This document shows, one piece after another, positions 27,337 through 34,646 of a DNA stretch of 64,000 nt. Under the pieces are notes generated by a model, which saw only the letters and a program-made list of their open reading frames with translations, did not search any database and was not told the DNA's origin. Position 1 is the stretch's first letter; every line of letters starts with the position of its first letter. The position numbers were made by a program, and so were the translations under genes. This stretch comes from Streptomyces achromogenes. GTDB taxonomy: Bacteria > Actinomycetota > Actinomycetes > Streptomycetales > Streptomycetaceae. The stretch lies in assembly GCF_030816715.1 (NCBI RefSeq), contig NZ_JAUSYH010000001.1:4464001-4528000 (forward strand). The letters are read 5' to 3'.

Positions 27337-28262
27337 CATCGACGACGGACACGACCGGACACCCGGACGTCGCAGAGATCTCCGACCTCACCGAGGGCCT
27401 GCTCGATCCCGCCCGGAGCGCTGCGGTCCGTCGGCACCTGGACACCTGCACACTCTGCGCGGACGTGCATGCCTCGCTGGAGGAGATCCAACACCTCCTC
27501 GGCAGTCAGCCCGAACCACCGCGCATGCCGGACGACGTCGCCCGCCGTATCGACGCCGCCCTCGCCGCCGAGGCCCTGCTGAGCGCCGCAGCTCCCAGTG
27601 GCGGCGATACCCACGCGCCATCCATCCCGGTCGGCGCCGACGCGGAAGCGGCCGGTGTTTCACGTGAAACAGCGGCGGCATCGGGCCGCCCCTCGGGGCA
27701 TGCCCGCAGCGCCACCACGGGGCCGGGCCGGAAGGACCACAAGGGCGGCAGGGACCGCACGCGGCTCGGTCGTCGTCGGGTAGCTGTCCTCGGCGCGGTC
27801 TTCACCGTGGCGGCGCTGGGCCTCGGCTCGGTCCTGGTGTCGTCCCTCGCGGGCGGCGGGAGTCCGGGCACCTCGGCGCATCAGACCGCCGTGCCGGACA
27901 CCTTCTCCACGAGCAAGCTCGAGGGCCAGGTCGCCGCTCTCCTGACCAAGGCCGGAGGCTCTCGCACTCCGCAGAGCAAGGGCATCCTGGGAGAGACCGG
28001 CAGCGAGACCGGCAACGGATCGCCCCGGGTCCTGCGCCAGCCCACGGTCCCATCGTGCGTACAGCAGGGAATCGGACGCAGAGACTCGGCTCTCGCCACC
28101 GAAGAGGGCACGTATCAGGGGAAGGCAGCTCTGCTCGTCATCCTTCCCGACACCTCGGACAGCACACGGGTCGACGCCTACATCGTGGACAGCACCTGTG
28201 TGAATCACCCGTCGACGAGTCCGGCCGACGTTCTCCTGACGACCTCTTACCCTCGTCACTGA
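27333..28262 (+). CDS. Anti-sigma factor with zinc-finger (ZAS) motif
   Basis: The 309-residue protein starts at GTG 27333, inside the TGA of sigM (GTGA overlap). The cytoplasmic anti-sigma domain carries H35-x3-C39-x2-C42 (HLDTCTLC), the zinc-binding anti-sigma signature, which can respond to thiol oxidation. One membrane helix follows (about residues 147-170), then an external domain with two cysteines (SCVQQG, STCVNHP). An exact parS at 27657-27670 is embedded in the linker and encodes VSRET. Membrane anchoring suggests that it senses envelope state and releases SigM. Confidence 0.88.
   Translation: MTSTTDTTGHPDVAEISDLTEGLLDPARSAAVRRHLDTCTLCADVHASLEEIQHLLGSQPEPPRMPDDVARRIDAALAAEALLSAAAPSGGDTHAPSIPVGADAEAAGVSRETAAASGRPSGHARSATTGPGRKDHKGGRDRTRLGRRRVAVLGAVFTVAALGLGSVLVSSLAGGGSPGTSAHQTAVPDTFSTSKLEGQVAALLTKAGGSRTPQSKGILGETGSETGNGSPRVLRQPTVPSCVQQGIGRRDSALATEEGTYQGKAALLVILPDTSDSTRVDAYIVDSTCVNHPSTSPADVLLTTSYPRH
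27657..27670. other. parS site inside the anti-sigma gene
   Basis: Exact GTTTCACGTGAAAC in the low-complexity linker between the anti-sigma domain and the membrane helix. It is read as Val-Ser-Arg-Glu-Thr at residue 109 onward. Confidence 0.92.
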
Positions 28263-28356
28263 CGCGGATCTCCCGCGTCACCGACACCCGCCGTCCTGCA
28301 TCGTCTCTCCTTCTGCGTTCCCTGCGGTCTCGTCCCTCCGTGTGCCCGGACACACC

Positions 28357-28384
28357 GGGAATGCGCGCCCCTTAGGATCCGTTG
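28357..28384 (+). promoter_or_regulatory. SigR-type promoter of trxBA
   Basis: GGGAAT at 28357-28362 and GTTG at 28381-28384 are separated by exactly 18 bases, matching the known SigR consensus GGAAT-N18-GTT used by disulfide-stress genes. The trxB start is about 70 bp downstream. Confidence 0.85.
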
Positions 28385-28453
28385 GGTGGGGTGAGAGTCC
28401 AAGTAGCTCCCACCGCTCGACCGATGCAGTCCCCAGAGACGAGGAATCCAGCC

Positions 28454-29422
28454 GTGAGCGACGTCCGTAACGTGATCATCATCGGCTCCGGTCCTGCCGG
28501 CTACACCGCCGCGCTCTACACCGCGCGCGCATCGCTGAAGCCGCTGGTCTTCGAAGGCGCCGTCACCGCGGGCGGTGCGCTGATGAACACCACCGAGGTC
28601 GAGAACTTTCCCGGCTTCCAGGACGGCATCATGGGTCCCGAGCTCATGGACAACATGCGCGCCCAGGCGGAGCGCTTCGGTGCCGAGCTGATCCCCGACG
28701 ACATCGTCTCCGTGGACCTCACGGGTGAGATCAAGACCGTCACGGACACCGCGGGCACGATCCACCGCGCCAAGGCCGTCATCGTGACCACCGGCTCCCA
28801 GCACCGCAAGCTCGGCCTGCCCAACGAGGACGCCCTGTCCGGCCGCGGCGTCTCCTGGTGCGCCACCTGTGACGGCTTCTTCTTCAAGGACCAGGACATC
28901 GCCGTGATCGGCGGCGGCGACACCGCGATGGAGGAGGCCACCTTCCTCTCGCGCTTCGCCAAGTCCGTGACGATCGTCCACCGCCGGGACACGCTGCGCG
29001 CCTCCAAGGCGATGCAGGAGCGCGCCTTCGCCGACCCGAAGATCAAGTTCATCTGGGACAGCGAGGTCGCGGAGATCCACGGTGACCCGAAGCTGGCGGG
29101 GCTGAAGCTGCGCAACCTCAAGACCGGCGAACTGTCGGACCTCGCCGTGACCGGTCTGTTCATCGCCATCGGCCACGACCCGCGCACCGAGCTCTTCAAG
29201 GGCCAGCTCGACCTCGACGAAGAGGGCTACCTGAAGGTCGCCGCGCCGTCCACCCGCACCAACCTCACCGGTGTCTTCGCCGCCGGCGACGTCGTGGACC
29301 ACACCTACCGCCAGGCGATCACCGCAGCCGGCACCGGCTGCTCCTCCGCTCTCGACGCTGAGCGCTACCTCGCCGCGCTCGCGGACGAGGAGCAGGCCGA
29401 GCCCGAGAAGACCACCGTCTGA
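28454..29422 (+). CDS. trxB: Thioredoxin reductase
   Basis: The 322-residue NADPH-dependent flavoenzyme reduces thioredoxin in the cytoplasm. FAD-binding GSGPAGYTAALYTAR is at the N-terminus, the redox pair is C136-A-T-C139 (SWCATCDGFFF), the NADPH fold begins IAVIGGGDTAMEEA, and the FAD contact TGVFAAGDVVD is near the end. GTG 28454 is chosen since the protein then starts MSDVRNVIIIGSG as in relatives; ATG 28424 would add ten unsupported residues. It forms an operon with trxA 42 bp downstream and lies behind a SigR promoter. Confidence 0.96.
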   Translation: MSDVRNVIIIGSGPAGYTAALYTARASLKPLVFEGAVTAGGALMNTTEVENFPGFQDGIMGPELMDNMRAQAERFGAELIPDDIVSVDLTGEIKTVTDTAGTIHRAKAVIVTTGSQHRKLGLPNEDALSGRGVSWCATCDGFFFKDQDIAVIGGGDTAMEEATFLSRFAKSVTIVHRRDTLRASKAMQERAFADPKIKFIWDSEVAEIHGDPKLAGLKLRNLKTGELSDLAVTGLFIAIGHDPRTELFKGQLDLDEEGYLKVAAPSTRTNLTGVFAAGDVVDHTYRQAITAAGTGCSSALDAERYLAALADEEQAEPEKTTV

Positions 29423-29464
29423 CCCCCTCCCCGCCCCCCTGCACAGAGAAGTAAGGAGCCCCCT

Positions 29465-29797
29465 GTGGCCGGCACCCTGAAGAATGTGACCGACGCCGAC
29501 TTCGAAGAGGTCGTCCTCAAGAGCGACAAGCCCGTCCTGGTGGACTTCTGGGCCGAGTGGTGCGGTCCGTGCCGCCAGATCGCTCCCTCCCTCGAGGCGA
29601 TCGCCGCCGAGCACGGTGAGAAGATCGAGATCGTCAAGCTCAACATCGACGAGAACCCGGCCACGGCTGCCAAGTACGGCGTCATGTCGATCCCGACCCT
29701 GAACGTCTACCAGGACGGCGAGGTCGCCAAGACCATCGTCGGCGCCAAGCCGAAGGCCGCGCTCGTGCGCGACCTGGAGACCTTCATCTCCGAGTGA
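29465..29797 (+). CDS. trxA: Thioredoxin
   Basis: The 110-residue thiol-disulfide reductant shows the classic fold, active site W32-C-G-P-C36 and cis-proline region SIPTLNVYQDG. GTG 29465 follows AAGGAGCCCC. It is the second gene of trxBA and ends before a strong hairpin and a parS site. Confidence 0.97.
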   Translation: MAGTLKNVTDADFEEVVLKSDKPVLVDFWAEWCGPCRQIAPSLEAIAAEHGEKIEIVKLNIDENPATAAKYGVMSIPTLNVYQDGEVAKTIVGAKPKAALVRDLETFISE

Positions 29798-29834
29798 CGC
29801 ATGGCGAGTGACGTCTCGCGAGCTACACGACGTG

Positions 29835-29868
29835 CGTGTGGGCCGGCCCGGGAGGGTCGGCCCACACG
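29835..29868 (+). terminator. Terminator of trxBA
   Basis: An 11-bp stem CGTGTGGGCCG/CGGCCCACACG with a 12-base loop, 38 bp after the trxA stop and immediately before a parS site. Confidence 0.8.
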
Positions 29869-29869
29869 T

Positions 29870-29883
29870 GTTTCACGTGAAAC
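29870..29883. other. parS site between trxA and the GNAT gene
   Basis: Exact GTTTCACGTGAAAC in the convergent intergenic gap, two bases from the trxA terminator stem. Confidence 0.92.
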
Positions 29884-29921
29884 ATCGATCCGCAGAAAAG
29901 AGCCGGCGTCTCGACGGGCTT

Positions 29922-30539
29922 CTACAAAGGCCGCAACGCGGGCTCCTTCTGGACCGCCCCCAGTAGCCGGTCGAGCGCCATCTCCACGTCTTCCTTCCAG
30001 GAGAGCGTCGTCCGCAGCTCCAGCCTCAAGCGGGGATGCGAGGGATGCGAGCGCATCGTCTTGAAGCCCACCGCCAGCAGATGATCGGCAGGAAGCACAC
30101 AGGCCGGCCCCGACCAGTGGGCATCGCCGAACGCCTCGATCGCCTTGAAGCCCCGTCGCAGTAGATCCTTGGCGACCGTCTGGACCATCACACGGCCCAG
30201 TCCCTGTCCTTGGTATCCCGGCATGATGAACGCTGTCATCAACTGCACGGCGTCCGGCGAGACGGGGCTGGTGGGAAAAGCCGTCGAGCGGGGCACATAA
30301 GCGGGCGGAGCATAGAGAACAAAGCCCACAGGGACGTCGTCCACATAGACGACCCTGCCGCACGATCCCCAATCCAGCAGGACGGCGGAGATCCAGGACT
30401 CCTTCTCGAGGGCGGATGTCCCCGCCTTTACCGCGGCCTCACCCCTGACGGGGTCCAGCTCCCAGAAGACACACGAGCGACAGCGTCTGGGAAGGTCCTG
30501 AAGGTTGTCCAGCGTGAGCGGTACGAGCCGACGCCCCAT
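29922..30539 (-). CDS. GNAT-family N-acetyltransferase
   Basis: The 205-residue protein contains the acetyl-CoA-binding loop MPGYQGQGLGRVMVQTV (Q-x-x-G-x-G type, about residues 112-128) and a C-terminal helix after GFKTMRSHP. The ATG at 30539 yields MGRRLVPLTLDNLQDLP, preceded by AGCGAGGAAC. This GNAT is a regular neighbour of parB in Streptomyces. The substrate is unknown; the cysteine-rich RRCRSCVFWELD near residue 25 is distinctive. Its 5' end overlaps the frame of the possible small protein at 30428-30685. Confidence 0.88.
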   Translation of the reverse strand: MGRRLVPLTLDNLQDLPRRCRSCVFWELDPVRGEAAVKAGTSALEKESWISAVLLDWGSCGRVVYVDDVPVGFVLYAPPAYVPRSTAFPTSPVSPDAVQLMTAFIMPGYQGQGLGRVMVQTVAKDLLRRGFKAIEAFGDAHWSGPACVLPADHLLAVGFKTMRSHPSHPRLRLELRTTLSWKEDVEMALDRLLGAVQKEPALRPL

Positions 30540-30685
30540 GAAGGCTGTTCCTCGCTTCCTACGCCCGCGGCTTCGCGAGCGGCTGTCAGAGCGCCCCGTT
30601 CTCTGAGCAGACTGCCGACGAATCCGCCGACCGCCCCCAGTCCCAGTCCCGCGCTCACCAGTCCGGTCCGGCTCATCGTTCGCAT
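30428..30685 (-). CDS. Possible small membrane protein overlapping the GNAT gene
   Basis: An 85-codon frame starts at ATG 30685 behind GGAGGCGAGGG. The first 40 residues look like a real short membrane peptide (LVSAGLGLGAVGGFVGSLL), but the rest is an out-of-frame reading of the GNAT gene, which is odd. A genuine product may need a frameshift near 30,545, or the frame may be chance. There is no known family. It fills what would otherwise be a 240-bp gap to parB. Confidence 0.35.
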   Translation of the reverse strand: MRTMSRTGLVSAGLGLGAVGGFVGSLLRERGALTAAREAAGVGSEEQPSWGVGSYRSRWTTFRTFPDAVARVSSGSWTPSGVRPR

Positions 30686-30784
30686 GCCCTCGCCTCCCGC
30701 TCCGAGGTACTGCCAGGTGGATGGGCCCCAACCCCTCCGCATCGTATCCACCATGCGAGACCATCGGCACTGCCCGCAAGCAAA

Positions 30785-30826
30785 GAGCGAGCCGTGTTCC
30801 GGTACACAACCGGACACGGCTCGCTC
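30785..30826 (-). terminator. Terminator of the parAB operon
   Basis: Long stem GAGCGAGCCGTGT-CCGG with one bulged T and a 7-base loop, about 40 bp past the parB stop on the minus strand. A second GC hairpin (CGGCCCGGCA/TGCCGGGCCG) lies at 30837-30857. Confidence 0.85.
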
Positions 30827-30866
30827 ACCGGCTCCTCGGCCCGGCAGTGCCGGGCCGAGTGACCGC

Positions 30867-31964
30867 TCAGTCTTCCGTCTCCTCCGCGCCGCCGTCCACG
30901 ACCCCCTTCTGCAGCACGGGCCCCTCGCCGGGAGCAAGCGTGCCGAGGATGCGCTCGAGGTCCTCCATGGAGGCGAACTCCACGGTGATCTTGCCTTTCT
31001 TCTGTCCGAGATCGACCTTCACCCGCGTCTCGAAGCGGTCCGAGAGCCGCGTTGCGAGGTTGGTCAGTGCCGGCGACAACCGGCCGCCGGCCCGCGGTCC
31101 CTTGGCCCGCTGAGCCGTCTGCGGACGCGAGCCCATCAGGGTCACGATCTCCTCGACCGCTCGCACCGAGAGCCCCTCGGCAACGATGCGATGGGCCAGC
31201 CGGTCCTGCTCCTCCGAGTCGTCGACCGAGAGCAGCGCCCGGGCGTGACCCGCGGAGAGCACCCCGGCTGCGACCCGGCGCTGAACCGCCGGCGAGAGCT
31301 TCAGCAGGCGCAGGGTGTTGGAGACCTGCGGACGGGACCGCCCGATCCGGTCCGCCAGCTGGTCATGCGTGCAGTTGAAGTCCTTGAGCAGCTGGTCGTA
31401 GGCGGCCGCCTCTTCCAGCGGATTCAGCTGAGCCCGGTGGAGGTTCTCCAGGAGAGCGTCCAGGAGCAGCTTCTCGTCGTCCGTGGCCCGCACGATCGCC
31501 GGGATCGCCTCCAGGCCGGCCTCGCGGCAGGCCCGCCAGCGCCGCTCGCCCATGATGAGCTCGTAGCGCCCGGGGCCGAGCTGACGCACCACGACCGGCT
31601 GGAGGAGCCCGACCTCCTGGATGGAGGTGATGAGCTCATGCAGGGCATCCTCGTCGAAGACCTCACGCGGCTGGCGCGGGTTCGGCGTGATGTGGTCGAG
31701 GGGGATCTCCGCGAAGTGTGCGCCGATGGGCGGCGCAGGTGTCTCGAGGACGCCACTCGCTGACGAGTCCTCTGTTTCACGTGAAACCGCCGGCAGTGTG
31801 GCCACCTTCGCAGCGGCCACCCCCCGGTCGGTCGTCAGCACCGGCATCGCCGCGGGGGAGGTGGACCCTCCGCCGATCGCGGCTTGAGCCGGCGTCTTCT
31901 CTGTCGGGGCAGCGGGGATCAGCGCACCGAGGCCACGGCCCAACCCCCTCCGTCGCTCACTCAC
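30867..31964 (-). CDS. parB: Chromosome partitioning protein ParB
   Basis: The 365-residue CTP-dependent clamp binds parS and organises the origin for segregation during sporulation. The start GTG 31964 gives MSERRRGLGRGLGALIP and has GGAGGGC upstream. A variable linker follows (with an internal parS read as VSRET), then the CTP box (GERRWRACREAG, about residue 190), the HTH that reads parS (DQLADRIGRSRPQVSNTLRLLKLS) and the C-terminal dimerisation domain (KVDLGQKKGKITVEFASMEDLERIL). As sequenced, the parA frame runs into this gene without a stop. The ParB coding frame itself is intact. Confidence 0.96.
   Translation of the reverse strand: MSERRRGLGRGLGALIPAAPTEKTPAQAAIGGGSTSPAAMPVLTTDRGVAAAKVATLPAVSRETEDSSASGVLETPAPPIGAHFAEIPLDHITPNPRQPREVFDEDALHELITSIQEVGLLQPVVVRQLGPGRYELIMGERRWRACREAGLEAIPAIVRATDDEKLLLDALLENLHRAQLNPLEEAAAYDQLLKDFNCTHDQLADRIGRSRPQVSNTLRLLKLSPAVQRRVAAGVLSAGHARALLSVDDSEEQDRLAHRIVAEGLSVRAVEEIVTLMGSRPQTAQRAKGPRAGGRLSPALTNLATRLSDRFETRVKVDLGQKKGKITVEFASMEDLERILGTLAPGEGPVLQKGVVDGGAEETED
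31774..31787. other. parS site inside parB
   Basis: Exact GTTTCACGTGAAAC in the linker-coding part of parB, encoding VSRET. ParB loaded here could affect its own transcription. Confidence 0.92.
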
Positions 31965-33035
31965 TGGACGCCCTCCGCCATGTTCGGGTTTGTTCTGAGC
32001 GCCGATATGGGCGTGCGTGGCGTCATAACTGACCCCGACGCCCTTCAGCGCGAGCTCTCGTGCTGCCTCAAGGTAGGAGAGGGCGCCGCTCGATCCGGGA
32101 TCGTAAGTCAGCACCGTCTGTCCGTAGCTCGGCGCTTCGGAGATACGGACCGAGCGGGGAATGCTCGTCCGCAGCACCTCCTCACCGAAGTGGGTGCGCA
32201 CCTCTTCCGCGACCTGTGACGCGAGGCGCGTCCGGCCGTCGTACATGGTGAGCAGGATGGTCGACACATGCAGGGTGGGGTTGAGGTGCCCCCGCACCAG
32301 GTCGACGTTGCGCAGCAACTGCCCCAGTCCCTCCAGTGCGTAGTACTCGCACTGGATCGGGATCAGGACCTCGGCACCGGCCACCAGCGCGTTGACCGTC
32401 AGCAGGCCGAGGGAGGGCGGGCAGTCGATGAGGATGTAGTCCAGCGGCTGCTCGTACGCCTGAATTGCTCTCTGCAGTCGGCTCTCACGGGCCACCAGGG
32501 AGACCAGCTCGATCTCCGCGCCGGCCAGGTCGATGGTGGCCGGGGCGCAGAAGAGGCCTTCTACATCGGGGACGGGCTGGACAACCTCCGCCAACGGGCG
32601 GCTGTCCACCAGTACGTCATAGATGGACGGGACCTCGGCGTGGTGATCGATCCCCAGCGCAGTGGACGCGTTGCCTTGCGGGTCGAGGTCGACCACGAGG
32701 ACGCGGCCGCCGTGCAGGGCCAGAGATGCGGCAAGGTTGACGGTCGTCGTCGTCTTGCCCACACCGCCCTTTTGGTTGGCGACGACGATCACACGGGTCT
32801 GCTCAGGGCGTGGCAGACCCTCGCCGGCGCGGCCCAGAGCCTCCACCGCGAGCTGGGCAGCACGACCGATCGGAGTGTCGTCCATCGGGGGCGGTGTTTC
32901 ACGTGAAACATCCTCCCCGAACGACTCGGTACGGGGACCGGGGACCGGATCGGTCATCGGTCCCGCGATGTTGGCGTCGGACCGCAAGGCTTCACTCTCC
33001 TCGACTTCAGGCTCGCACTGCACAGAGCCTCCCAT
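31961..33035 (-). CDS. parA: Chromosome partitioning ATPase ParA (reading frame lacks its stop)
   Basis: Deviant Walker-type ATPase that moves and anchors ParB complexes. Motif NQKGGVGKTTTTVNLAASLA follows a ~110-residue N-terminal region; VVDLDPQGNAS and LIDCPPSLG are the A' and B motifs. The start ATG at 33035 (MGGSVQCEPEVEE) is preferred; 32957 and 32885 are alternatives. The expected end is ...GAQN, a few residues, then MAEGVQ-stop at 31961-31963 overlapping the parB start. That stop is out of frame by one base here: the span is 1075 nt, and removing one base near 31,979-31,984 would give 357 residues. As written, parA continues into parB. Confidence 0.9.
32896..32909. other. parS site inside parA
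   Basis: Exact GTTTCACGTGAAAC in the variable N-terminal region of parA, encoding VSRET just before PPPMDD. Confidence 0.92.
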
Positions 33036-33193
33036 GCCTTCGGGGTCGTGAACCAGTGAGGCCTGGTCTTCTGTGGAGAAATCCGCCTCTGTGGACAACT
33101 CGCGCACCTCATCGAGTGAACCGAGAGGCTTGCGATCGCGGGGTTCGGCTGCGGCGCGACCGCGACTGATGATGCCGTGGAGCAGTGAGCGAC

Positions 33194-33207
33194 GTTTCAC
33201 GTGAAAC
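33194..33207. other. parS site upstream of parA
   Basis: Exact GTTTCACGTGAAAC between parA and rsmG, and the last exact site before the origin. All the DNA from here to the right window edge lacks an exact copy. Confidence 0.92.
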
Positions 33208-33284
33208 ACGATGCACAGCGCCTGCGGCCGGACCCCTGCGACACTCCGCGACAAGGAGGATGGGCAGCTTGTGTGGAGTACGCC

Positions 33285-34001
33285 TCAGCGGCGTCGGCGC
33301 GTCCGGCCGGTCCGCGCCGCCTTGGCCCGCTTGGCCGCGAACCGTACGCCGCCCGGGCTCTCCCCGACCTCGACCCGCACCACCGTAGACAGCGGGTCGA
33401 CCACTCCCTCACCGACCTGCAGGATGGAGGTGCCCACCGCGCCCAGCTTGCTCAGGGCGGTGGCCGCACTCTTCAGCTCCTCCTCCGCGGTGTCGCCCTT
33501 GAGGGCGAGCATCTCACCGTAGGGCCGCAGCAGCGGGATGCCCCAGGTGGCAAGCCGGTCCAGGGGCGCCACAGCCCGGGCCGTCACCACATGGACGGGT
33601 GGCATCGAGCCCATGACCTCCTCGGCGCGACCGCGGGCGACGGTCACATGGTCCAGGCCCAGAAGTTCGACGACCTCGGTGAGAAAGTTGGTGCGGCGCA
33701 GCAGTGGCTCGAGCAGGGTGATCTTCAGATCCTCCCGTACGAGCGCCAGGGGGATACCGGGCAGCCCGGCCCCCGAGCCCACGTCGCACACCGTCACGCC
33801 TTCCGGCACGACCTCGGAGAGCACCGCGCAGTTCAACAGGTGCCTCTCCCACAGGCGAGGCACCTCACGCGGGCCGATGAGCCCACGCTGTACGCCTGCC
33901 TCGGCCAGCAGCTCGGCGTATCGGACCGCATCATCGAAGCGATCGCCGAATACCTCGCGTGCCACATCGGGCGCAGAGGGGAGCTCCGCTGCCTCCGTCA
34001 C
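33285..34001 (-). CDS. rsmG: 16S rRNA (guanine-N7) methyltransferase RsmG (GidB)
   Basis: The 238-residue SAM-dependent enzyme methylates G527 of 16S rRNA; loss gives low-level streptomycin resistance and can raise antibiotic production in Streptomyces. SAM-binding VCDVGSGAGLPGIPLALVRED begins at about residue 72, and ERHLLNCAVLSE precedes it. The C-terminus is Arg-rich (RTGRTRRRR). GTG 34001 gives MTEAAELPS as in relatives; an upstream ATG at 34025 is less likely. It is the last gene of the leftward rpmH-rnpA-yidD-yidC-jag cluster. Confidence 0.95.
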   Translation of the reverse strand: MTEAAELPSAPDVAREVFGDRFDDAVRYAELLAEAGVQRGLIGPREVPRLWERHLLNCAVLSEVVPEGVTVCDVGSGAGLPGIPLALVREDLKITLLEPLLRRTNFLTEVVELLGLDHVTVARGRAEEVMGSMPPVHVVTARAVAPLDRLATWGIPLLRPYGEMLALKGDTAEEELKSAATALSKLGAVGTSILQVGEGVVDPLSTVVRVEVGESPGGVRFAAKRAKAARTGRTRRRR

Positions 34002-34070
34002 GGGGACCGTCCTTCCGTACCGCATCAGCGCTTCGAGCGCCGACCACCAGAACTACCAGGCTGACAAAGA

Positions 34071-34101
34071 CCGGCCCCGTCTGCACAACAGACGGGGCCG
34101 G
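34071..34101 (-). terminator. Terminator between jag and rsmG
   Basis: A perfect 13-bp stem CCGGCCCCGTCTG/CAGACGGGGCCGG with a 5-base loop just past the jag stop. It suggests that rsmG has its own promoter or relies on read-through. Confidence 0.85.
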
Positions 34102-34119
34102 GGTGATGTTCGTACCGAA

Positions 34120-34632
34120 TCAGTTGGGCAGCACGACGACGAAGCGCTGCGGCTCCTCGCCCTCGGACTCGCTGCGCAGGCCGGCGGCCTTGACCGCGTC
34201 GTGGACGACCTTGCGCTCGAAGGGCGTCATCGGCTTCAGCCTCACCGGCTCGCCGTTGTTCTTCGCGTCGGCGGCAGCCTTGGCGCCCAGTTCGGAGAGC
34301 TCGGCGCGCTTGTTGGCGCGGTAGCCCGCGATGTCCAGCATCAGCCGACTGCGGTCGCCGGTCTCCCGGTGCACGGCCAGGCGCGTCAGCTCCTGCAGCG
34401 CCTCCAGCACCTCGCCGTCACGGCCGACCAGTTTCTGCAGGTCGCGGGTACCGGCGTCGCTGATGATGGACACAGAAGCGCGGTCGGCCTCGACGTCCAT
34501 GTCGATGTCGCCGTCCAGATCGGCGATGTCCAGCAGACCCTCGAGGTAGTCCGCCGCGATCTCGCCCTCGTTCTCCAGGCGGGTCAGGGTGTCTGCACCC
34601 TCGGCGGCGGCGGAGGTGGTGCCTTCCGTCAC
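34120..34632 (-). CDS. jag: KH/R3H RNA-binding protein Jag (KhpB)
   Basis: A 170-residue protein with an acidic N-terminus, a KH-like domain (SVSIISDAGTRDLQKLVGRDGEVLEALQELTRLAV, about 50-95, with the GxxG loop as GRDG) and a C-terminal R3H domain (FERKVVHDAVKAAG, R and H spaced by three residues). It starts at GTG 34632, 14 bp after yidC. KhpB-type proteins bind RNA and affect cell division in Gram-positives; here linkage to yidC is the conserved arrangement. Confidence 0.94.
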   Translation of the reverse strand: MTEGTTSAAAEGADTLTRLENEGEIAADYLEGLLDIADLDGDIDMDVEADRASVSIISDAGTRDLQKLVGRDGEVLEALQELTRLAVHRETGDRSRLMLDIAGYRANKRAELSELGAKAAADAKNNGEPVRLKPMTPFERKVVHDAVKAAGLRSESEGEEPQRFVVVLPN

Positions 34633-34646
34633 GGGATGGGCTCCTT

